The notes under the pieces: model-generated | Databases searched by the model: none | Told to the model about the DNA's origin: nothing | What the model saw: only the letters and a program-made list of their open reading frames with translations | Shown: in pieces, positions 1 through 4,452 of the stretch | Numbering within the stretch: the first letter of the stretch is position 1 | Layout of the letters: each line of letters starts with the position of its first letter | Source: an uncultured Prevotella sp. | GTDB taxonomy: Bacteria > Bacteroidota > Bacteroidia > Bacteroidales > Bacteroidaceae | Direction: 5' to 3' | Assembly (NCBI GenBank): GCA_900319895.1 | Contig: ONQK01000162.1 | Location: 1-6,291 of the forward strand | Length of the DNA stretch: 6,291 nt | Program-made: the position numbers and the translations under genes

Positions 1-123
1 AGAAAGTGAGAACCACAGAACAAGCAGCCCAGGCCAACAAAACGACAAACAGGCGCAGGGGAACGATTTCACGCCGCTGGGAGAAAATCCATTATACCTC
101 GAAAATAGATAGAAGCTTCCCAT
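1..123 (-). CDS. Possible 5' end of a small membrane-protein gene, frame uncertain, runs off the window
   Basis: Reading leftwards, an ATG at 123 opens a frame with no stop as far as the window edge (41 codons, beginning MGSFYLFSRYNGF). A second frame, open from about 88 to the edge without an ATG, looks more protein-like: it encodes an SQRREIVPLRLF stretch followed by a hydrophobic segment typical of a membrane helix after a basic N-terminus. The two frames cannot both be right, and joining them would need a frame change near 75-90. A TATGTTTG box lies just upstream at 132-139. The gene would follow three other small minus-strand membrane-protein candidates. I do not recognise the family. 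It may be a further degraded gene, or non-coding T-rich sequence that happens to stay open. Confidence 0.25.
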   Translation of the reverse strand, partial: MGSFYLFSRYNGFSPSGVKSFPCACLSFCWPGLLVLWFSLS

Positions 124-131
124 CACAATGA

Positions 132-139
132 CAAACATA
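132..139 (-). promoter_or_regulatory. Candidate Bacteroidota -7 box (TATGTTTG)
   Basis: The minus strand reads TATGTTTG, an exact match to TAnnTTTG, ending 8 bases before the ATG at 123. No TTG or TTTG lies at the expected distance of about 20 bases upstream (the nearest is 11 bases away), so only half of the promoter pattern is present. In sequence this AT-rich a single box could be chance. Confidence 0.25.
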
Positions 140-198
140 AAAAACTAATGCAAAAATTTACTTATTTTTACATTTCATCATCCTCCCGCATCCTCTTG

Positions 199-557
199 TC
201 AATCTTTTTTGTCATGATAGACCCAGCGTAATAGAAAAAGAGCCACAAGCATGAGCAAGAAAAGTATTATAGAACGATACAATTTTCCGGCTAGAAAGCC
301 TTCGTCTTCAAAAAATATTGCTTCAAAGACGTCAAAGAATCCACATCTGCTCCATGAAAAAGACTGTCAATGCAACCTTTTGAGAAACTGGGACAATAAG
401 AGCAGCTAAGAGAAAAGAGAGCTGTCGTCATCACCAATTTCAAAAAGTTTTTCCAAAAAGAACGCAAGTCTCGAAGGCGCCCATAAAAACGGAAAGAGAA
501 AAAGCAGACATACAGGCAAAGGAGATTCAATGAAAACGAAAAGAGGAATAACTTCAT
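199..557 (-). pseudogene. Small membrane protein gene split by a one-base frame change at a T6 run
   Basis: From the ATG at 557 one frame runs through a very hydrophobic N-terminus (MKLFLFSFSLNLL), a second hydrophobic stretch ending LFSLSC, and a segment ADVDSLTSLKQYF, then stops at 291-293. The neighbouring frame, entered by a -1 shift at T-TTT-TTG (309-315), continues EDEGFLAGKLYRS, a strong membrane helix (about residues 96-110), then RWVYHDKKD and TGA at 199-201. The joined product would be 119 residues. A seventh T would put it in frame. Support for the join: the motif SLKQYF before the helix resembles SLIQHF before the helix of the gene at 895-1275, which also has a C-terminal helix and charged tail. 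A TATTTTTG box lies upstream at 573-580. Other frames here are also partly open because the strand is T-rich, so the N-terminal half is uncertain. The family is not recognised. It could be a pseudogene, a phase-variable gene, a recoded gene or a sequence error. Confidence 0.4.
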
Positions 558-572
558 AATATATAATAATCT

Positions 573-580
573 CAAAAATA
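573..580 (-). promoter_or_regulatory. Candidate -7 box (TATTTTTG) before the gene at 199-557
   Basis: The minus strand reads TATTTTTG, an exact TAnnTTTG match, ending 15 bases before the ATG at 557. This is close to the 17-base distance seen for the box of the gene at 895-1275. No good TTG is found about 20 bases upstream; the nearest is 30 bases away. The short region between this box and the hairpin at 627-655 shows nothing else. Confidence 0.35.
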
Positions 581-626
581 ATACATCATTGTTGTTTCGC
601 CCACACTACACAATTTCGATATGTAA

Positions 627-655
627 GTTGAGGGGCTCCACAGTTCCCCCTCAAC
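627..655. terminator. Stable hairpin, possible terminator of the gene at 694-868
   Basis: GTTGAGGGG (627-635) and CCCCTCAAC (647-655) form a perfect 9-bp stem with an 11-base loop. This is the strongest inverted repeat in the left half of the window. It lies 38 bases beyond the stop of the small gene candidate at 694-868 and before the possible promoter at 573-580, which fits an end-of-transcript role on the minus strand. There is no clear T-tract on either side, so it is not a textbook intrinsic terminator. It could instead be an RNA-stabilising stem or part of a small RNA. Confidence 0.35.
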
Positions 656-693
656 CGATAAATAAGGCTCTAGGATACAAAAGCTCGGGTAGT

Positions 694-868
694 TCAACAA
701 CTACGCAAGGCACTCCCGTGCTCCACAACGACTTCTACGAGAACTTTCCGTCCTCCTTCTGAAACTTCCTGAACATCGCGACAACGATACAAAGAGTATC
801 ATCGTCAGCAGTGCATTAATGACTATCACCATCGTTGGACTCAAAAAAATCATTCTCGTCGTTTCCAT
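694..868 (-). pseudogene. Very small membrane protein gene, apparently frameshifted
   Basis: The ATG at 868 opens METTRMIFLSPTMVIV, followed by a hydrophobic helix to about residue 29. Staying in that frame gives an arginine- and serine-rich tail (55 residues, stop at 701-703) that looks like out-of-frame translation. Moving one base on, near 780-795, gives instead RCRDVQEVSEGGRKVLVEVV and then EHGSALRSC, ending TGA at 694-696: a balanced, soluble-looking tail. The joined protein would be about 57 residues, with one membrane helix and a cytoplasmic tail. It starts 26 bases after the TAA of the gene at 895-1275, so the two could be co-transcribed. An alternative start at 891 encodes 13 residues (MNNQLDYTWKRRE) and ends in an ATGA overlap with an ATG at 853 in the METTRM frame. 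The family is not recognised. The coding claim rests on residue composition only. Confidence 0.33.
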
Positions 869-894
869 GTGTAATCTAACTGGTTGTTCATTGT

Positions 895-1275
895 TTATTG
901 ATTTCCCCCCCTCTTGTCAACATGCCGGCGCCGATAGAAGAGAATGATTGTCGCCGCTAGCAAGCAAAAGAACATGGATGCATACCTAAGCATTCTTTCG
1001 CCAATTGGAAAATGCTGAATAAGGGATGCAAAAGAGGCTGTTGCCCGGTCTTCGTGTGCTGAAAGGACGCCGGCATCAACCTTGTTTGTCTCAAAAATAA
1101 ACGTCCGTTGACTTGCCGACTTAACGCTGTCCACTTCCCTCCTAATGTCCTATATATCAATGTTTTGAACATTTTTAGGGGGAGGGGGATTCTGGCAAGA
1201 CAACAGCGGTGCTCCGAACAGGAAGCACAAAAATTGCCTCAAAAGTATCATTTTAAGTTGTTTCTCTATTTTCAT
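895..1275 (-). pseudogene. Lipoprotein gene with C-terminal membrane helix, interrupted by an in-frame TAG
   Basis: The ATG at 1275 opens MKIEKQLKMILLRQFLCF, then a hydrophobic core ending in LLSC: a lipoprotein signal with lipobox Cys27. After QNPPPPKNVQNIDI comes TAG at 1150-1152 (codon 42). The same frame then continues for 84 codons to TAA at 895-897: DIRREVDSVKSASQRTF, an acidic middle, SLIQHF (84-89), a membrane helix (about 98-114) and a YRRRHVDKRGG tail. I checked every codon of the first part: both halves share one frame with no indel. Upstream lies a TATCTTTG box at the right distance, supporting the ATG. The two halves plausibly form one 126-codon gene: an outward lipid-anchored domain held also by a C-terminal helix. 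If TAG stops translation, the product is a 41-residue precursor (15-residue lipopeptide); a GTG at 1134 preceded by AGGAGG could restart translation, although the spacing is only 3 bases. The family is not recognised. Confidence 0.6.
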
Positions 1276-1279
1276 AAAT

Positions 1280-1292
1280 TAGGTTTCACCTA
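1280..1292. promoter_or_regulatory. Short palindrome at the predicted transcription start
   Basis: TAGGT-TTC-ACCTA is a perfect 5-bp inverted repeat with a 3-base centre. It directly abuts the TATCTTTG box and so covers the expected transcription start of the gene at 895-1275. A repressor could bind there, or it could form a tiny 5' hairpin in the mRNA. It is short enough to be chance. Confidence 0.22.
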
Positions 1293-1326
1293 CAAAGATA
1301 CGAATTTTGATGAGCGAGAAAGCAAA
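1293..1326 (-). promoter_or_regulatory. Promoter of the interrupted lipoprotein gene
   Basis: The minus strand has TTTG at 1323-1326 and TATCTTTG at 1293-1300, separated by 22 bases. This matches the Bacteroidota -33/-7 pattern, with spacing slightly on the long side. The -7 box ends 17 bases before the ATG at 1275, leaving a leader of about 10 bases. It gives the lipoprotein gene its own promoter, independent of recG. Confidence 0.6.
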
Positions 1327-1333
1327 AGAAAAT

Positions 1334-1356
1334 TGAAAAAAATCAAGATTTTTTCA
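1334..1356. terminator. A/T-rich inverted repeat after recG, weak terminator candidate
   Basis: TGAAAAAAATC and GATTTTTTCA flank an AA centre (arms of 11 and 10 bases, one base bulged). It lies about 85 bases beyond the recG stop and just before the promoter at 1293-1326, where transcription from ispD-recG would be expected to end. The stem has very few G-C pairs, so it would be weak. The rest of 1357-1439 shows nothing recognisable. Confidence 0.3.
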
Positions 1357-1439
1357 GATTTCATCGGATTCCCATCATCAAACCCCGCATCAACCAAAAC
1401 GTTTATCGTTCCTTTTTCCTCACGCATGCTTTTCACACA

Positions 1440-3539
1440 TCAACTTATCGCCGCCCAACTTACATTGTCTTTCCGCATGACCCTCAAACGCTCCCAGAGC
1501 AGGCTGTATTCCGCCTTTTCGCACGTCGGGTCTGCCTCAATGATACGCTGCGCCTCGTCGCGCGCCATTTGCACCAACTGGCCGTCACGGGCAATGTCCG
1601 CGATTTTAAGGTCGAAGGCGACACCGCTTTGCTGCGTTCCTTCCAAGTCGCCGGGGCCGCGCAGACGCAAGTCGGCCTCAGCGATGGCGAACCCGTCGTT
1701 TGTATCGCACATGATGTCAATGCGTTTGCGCGTGTCCGCAGACAACTGATAGGGCGTTACAAGGACACAGAACGACTGGTCTGCCCCGCGCCCGACGCGC
1801 CCTCTGAGCTGGTGCAATTGGGAAAGTCCGAATCGCTGAGCGTCCATGATGACCATGACAGAGGCATTGGGGACGTTCACGCCGACTTCTATCACCGTTG
1901 TCGAGACAAGGATTTGGGTCTCTCCCCGCACGAACTTCTGCATTTCCGTCTCTTTTTCAGCCGCTTTCATTTTTCCATGCACTTTGCTCAAGCGGAACTG
2001 CGGGAACCGGCTGCATAGCATTTCAAAACCCTCTTCCAGGTTTTTCAGGTCGATTTTTTCACTTTCTTTAATGAGCGGAAAGACGATGTAAACCTGCCTA
2101 CCCTGCTCAATTTGCTTGCGAACCCCCTCATAGAGGCTCACGGTTTCGTTGTCGAACTTATGGATGGTGACGACGGGTTTTCTGCCAGGCGGCAATTCAT
2201 CGATGACACTCACGTCCAAGTCGCCATAAATCGTCATGGCAAGCGTTCTGGGAATGGGCGTTGCCGTCATCACCAGCATGTGGGGCGGATTCTCGCTCTT
2301 TTTCCACAGACTAGCCCTTTGTTTAACGCCGAACCGGTGTTGCTCGTCAATAACGGCAAGCCCGAGGCGCTGGAAACGCACATTTTCTTCAATCAAGGCA
2401 TGCGTCCCGACGAGGATCTGCACGTCCCCGATTTGAAGGTCGTCCAAGATCTGCTGCCGCCGCTTGCCTTTGACCACTCCGGTCAACAGCTCAATGCGTA
2501 TGGGCAAGTCGCCCAGGAAGTCGCGGATGGTTTGCAAATGCTGCTCCGCCAGGATTTCCGTCGGTGCCATGATACATGCCTGAAAGCCGTTGTCGAGCGC
2601 AATAAGCATCGACATCAGTGCCACGAGCGTTTTGCCCGACCCCACGTCACCTTGCAAGAGCCGGTTCATTTGCTGCCCCGTCCCCATGTCGGAACGTATT
2701 TCCCGCATCACGCGCTTTTGAGCATCTGTCAAGGGGAAAGGGAGGTGATGATGATAAAAATCGTTGAACAGGTCGCCTACCTTGCTGAAAACATACCCAC
2801 GGTATTTCCGCCGATGGTCGGAAGCATAGCGTACAATGTTGAGTTGCACATAAAAAAGCTCCTCAAACTTCAGCCTCAATCGGGCCTGCTGGGTGTCGAC
2901 GGCAGTTTTGGGATAATGGATCTTGCGCATTGCCTCATCACGGCTGATCAAGTTGAGACGCTGTGTGATGAACGGCGGCAGGGTCTCGGACAGCGGAAAG
3001 GGCAGTTTTTCCAGCAACGTCCGTGTCAATCTCTCCATGGCGCGCGAGGTGAGGCCCGCTTTCTTCATGCGTTCTGTCGTGTTATAATAAGGCTGTAGGC
3101 CCATTTTCGACAGTTCCACCTTGTCTGCCCGTTCCATTTCCGGATGAGCAATTTGGAACCTGCCATTGTAGAACGTCGGTTTGCCAAAGACAATGTATTC
3201 AATGCCGACCTGATAGCTTTGCATCACATATTTCGTCGCCTGAAACCACACCAGGTCCATCACACCGTGCCCATCTGTCAGATAGGCAGTAATGAGTTTT
3301 TTCCGGGGTGTCATGCTAACTTCCTCAAAACTCAAAATCCTCCCTTTGACCTGCACAAAAGGCATGTCAGCCGTCAGTTGGTCTATGGCATAGATACGGC
3401 TGCGGTCAACATGTTTGTAAGGGAAATACTCCAGTAATTGCCCAAATGTTGCTATGCCGAGTTCCTTTTGCAACAATTCCTTGCGATGAGGGCCAACGCC
3501 TGGTAGATATTTGATGTCTTGTTCGAGAACGTCGTACAT
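1440..3539 (-). CDS. recG: ATP-dependent DNA helicase RecG
   Basis: RecG is a cytosolic superfamily 2 helicase that remodels stalled replication forks and branch-migrates Holliday junctions. The protein (699 residues) has the N-terminal wedge/OB region (about 1-260), then the two helicase lobes. Visible motifs, numbered from the ATG used here: Walker A GDVGSGKT (297-304), APTEILAEQH (325-334), DEQH box (398-401), TATPIPRT (425-432), VSTTVIEVGVNVP (545-557) and QLRGRVGRG (577-585), followed by the RecG-type segment DLRLRGPGDLEGTQQSG (623-639). All are intact. A GTG at 3560, seven codons earlier, overlaps ispD by 10 bases. I prefer the ATG at 3539 because MYDVLEQDIKYLPGVGP starts where I recall family members starting, and the length is usual for Bacteroidales. 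It begins 11 bases after the ispD stop, so the two are probably co-transcribed. Confidence 0.97.
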   Translation of the reverse strand: MYDVLEQDIKYLPGVGPHRKELLQKELGIATFGQLLEYFPYKHVDRSRIYAIDQLTADMPFVQVKGRILSFEEVSMTPRKKLITAYLTDGHGVMDLVWFQATKYVMQSYQVGIEYIVFGKPTFYNGRFQIAHPEMERADKVELSKMGLQPYYNTTERMKKAGLTSRAMERLTRTLLEKLPFPLSETLPPFITQRLNLISRDEAMRKIHYPKTAVDTQQARLRLKFEELFYVQLNIVRYASDHRRKYRGYVFSKVGDLFNDFYHHHLPFPLTDAQKRVMREIRSDMGTGQQMNRLLQGDVGSGKTLVALMSMLIALDNGFQACIMAPTEILAEQHLQTIRDFLGDLPIRIELLTGVVKGKRRQQILDDLQIGDVQILVGTHALIEENVRFQRLGLAVIDEQHRFGVKQRASLWKKSENPPHMLVMTATPIPRTLAMTIYGDLDVSVIDELPPGRKPVVTIHKFDNETVSLYEGVRKQIEQGRQVYIVFPLIKESEKIDLKNLEEGFEMLCSRFPQFRLSKVHGKMKAAEKETEMQKFVRGETQILVSTTVIEVGVNVPNASVMVIMDAQRFGLSQLHQLRGRVGRGADQSFCVLVTPYQLSADTRKRIDIMCDTNDGFAIAEADLRLRGPGDLEGTQQSGVAFDLKIADIARDGQLVQMARDEAQRIIEADPTCEKAEYSLLWERLRVMRKDNVSWAAIS

Positions 3540-3550
3540 AACTGCTTGAT

Positions 3551-4225
3551 TTATAGACACAAGGCCTCGCCAACTTGAAGGTCAAAAGGTGTTGTGACCT
3601 TGATGTTCTCACGGTTCCCGGCCACTCTCGAGACCTTTACTCCCAACTGTTCCACGACCGTCGCGTCATCGGTAAAGGCCTCCTTGTAAGGCTGCCGATA
3701 AGCTCGTTTAAGCAGCTGGATGTCAAATGTTTGCGGCGTCTGAACCACTTGATAGTCAGCGCGATTCACGTTCTTCTCGGCTTCGTCACCACCGATTCTA
3801 CGCAACGTCTCCACCACCTCGACTGTCGGAATGGCCGCCTGCTCTTCCCGCGCCGCATCAAAACATCGTCCGATGACCTCAACACTGACAAAGGGGCGCA
3901 CACCGTCATGCACCGCCACCACGCCATTTGCATCGTCAGGAATTGCCGACAAACCATTGCTTACCGACTCGAAGCGCGTGTCGCCGCCGTCAACGACGGT
4001 CATCGGCACATCGAAGTCAAAACGCCGGCACAATTGTTGCCATGTTTCTTGCTCACTGGCAGGCAAGACCAGCACGATGTTCAAAGTGGCGTCAAAAGCG
4101 AGGAAGCGCCTGATGGTCCGCATCAAAACAGGCTGTCCGCCTATTTCCAGGAATTGCTTCGGCACATCGCCACCCATGCGCGCACCCTTTCCACCAGCTA
4201 CGATAATGACATAATCGGGATTCAT
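3551..4225 (-). CDS. ispD: 2-C-methyl-D-erythritol 4-phosphate cytidylyltransferase
   Basis: IspD joins CTP and 2-C-methyl-D-erythritol 4-phosphate to form CDP-methylerythritol with release of pyrophosphate, the third step of the MEP isoprenoid pathway in the cytosol. The 224-residue protein has the glycine-rich CTP loop AGGKGARMGGDVPKQF (10-25, with Lys23), GGDTRFESVSNGL (80-92), VAVHDGVRPFV (103-113, metal-site Asp107), NRADYQVVQTPQTF (154-167, Arg155 matching the catalytic Arg of the E. coli enzyme), TDDATVVE (185-192) and ENIKVTTPFDL (206-216, Lys209). All key residues are present and the length is usual. The start at 4225 is chosen because MNPDYVIIVAGG is the normal family N-terminus. 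The frame extends to a TTG at 4264, but that TTG lies in the promoter. The gene is fused to a methylerythritol cyclodiphosphate synthase (ispF) in some bacteria; here it stands alone and leads into recG. Confidence 0.97.
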   Translation of the reverse strand: MNPDYVIIVAGGKGARMGGDVPKQFLEIGGQPVLMRTIRRFLAFDATLNIVLVLPASEQETWQQLCRRFDFDVPMTVVDGGDTRFESVSNGLSAIPDDANGVVAVHDGVRPFVSVEVIGRCFDAAREEQAAIPTVEVVETLRRIGGDEAEKNVNRADYQVVQTPQTFDIQLLKRAYRQPYKEAFTDDATVVEQLGVKVSRVAGNRENIKVTTPFDLQVGEALCL

Positions 4226-4233
4226 AATTAGCA

Positions 4234-4264
4234 CAAAATTATGATTTTTTCGGCAAAATGACAA
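4234..4264 (-). promoter_or_regulatory. Promoter of ispD-recG
   Basis: The minus strand has TTG at 4262-4264 and TAATTTTG at 4234-4241 with exactly 20 bases between them, an excellent match to the Bacteroidota promoter pattern. The -7 box ends only 8 bases before the ispD ATG, so the transcript would have a leader of a few bases at most. No second candidate box with good spacing is seen further upstream. Confidence 0.6.
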
Positions 4265-4282
4265 GAAAAAACACGTTTTTTC
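4265..4282. repeat. Perfect inverted repeat in the ispD-cobQ divergent region
   Basis: GAAAAAAC-AC-GTTTTTTC has 8-bp perfect arms around a 2-base centre and directly adjoins the -33 element of the ispD promoter. A second, weaker repeat of similar style (AAAAAG-AACG-CTTTTT) lies at 4351-4366 before the cobQ promoter. They could be operator-like sites or A-tract bends. No regulator is identifiable from the window. Confidence 0.35.
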
Positions 4283-4375
4283 GACCCTTTCCCGTCCTTA
4301 GGCTATGCTTTTTATGCCTACAACCACGCCCAAGACAGAAATTTACCCTGAAAAAGAACGCTTTTTGAACACTTT

Positions 4376-4408
4376 TTTGCTCTGTTTAAGTATTTTTTCT
4401 TATTTTTG
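4376..4408 (+). promoter_or_regulatory. Promoter of cobQ
   Basis: TTTG at 4376-4379 and TATTTTTG at 4401-4408 are separated by 21 bases, matching the Bacteroidota -33/-7 pattern. Transcription would start near 4413-4416, giving a leader of about 40 bases before the cobQ ATG at 4453. That leader is too short for a cobalamin riboswitch. Confidence 0.6.
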
Positions 4409-4452
4409 CGCGAACTATTTTCAGTAGCTTGTTACACGCATTTTCGTTTCAC

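Noticed and set aside
957..1172. Minus-strand frame of 71 codons starting MFKTLIYRTLGG
   Set aside because: It overlaps the lipoprotein gene in another frame. It lacks the signal peptide, lipobox, helix and charged tail that make the chosen frame convincing.
1108..1749. Plus-strand open frame of 213 codons spanning the end of recG and the gap after it
   Set aside because: Its 3' part is antisense to conserved recG sequence and its 5' part is antisense to the lipoprotein gene. No start signal or family resemblance was seen.
2112..3098. Long open frame of 328 codons on the plus strand
   Set aside because: It lies wholly antisense inside recG, whose helicase motifs are intact. Its translation shows no recognisable domain and has the composition of a shadow frame.
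3537..3560. GTG at 3560 as the recG start
   Set aside because: It overlaps ispD and adds seven residues not expected for the family. The ATG at 3539 gives the usual N-terminus and length.
4226..4264. Upstream extension of ispD to the TTG at 4264
   Set aside because: The extension contains the whole predicted promoter, and the TTG is its -33 element.
4429..4452. TTG at 4429 as the cobQ start
   Set aside because: The eight added residues do not fit the family, and the ATG at 4453 gives the conserved N-terminus.
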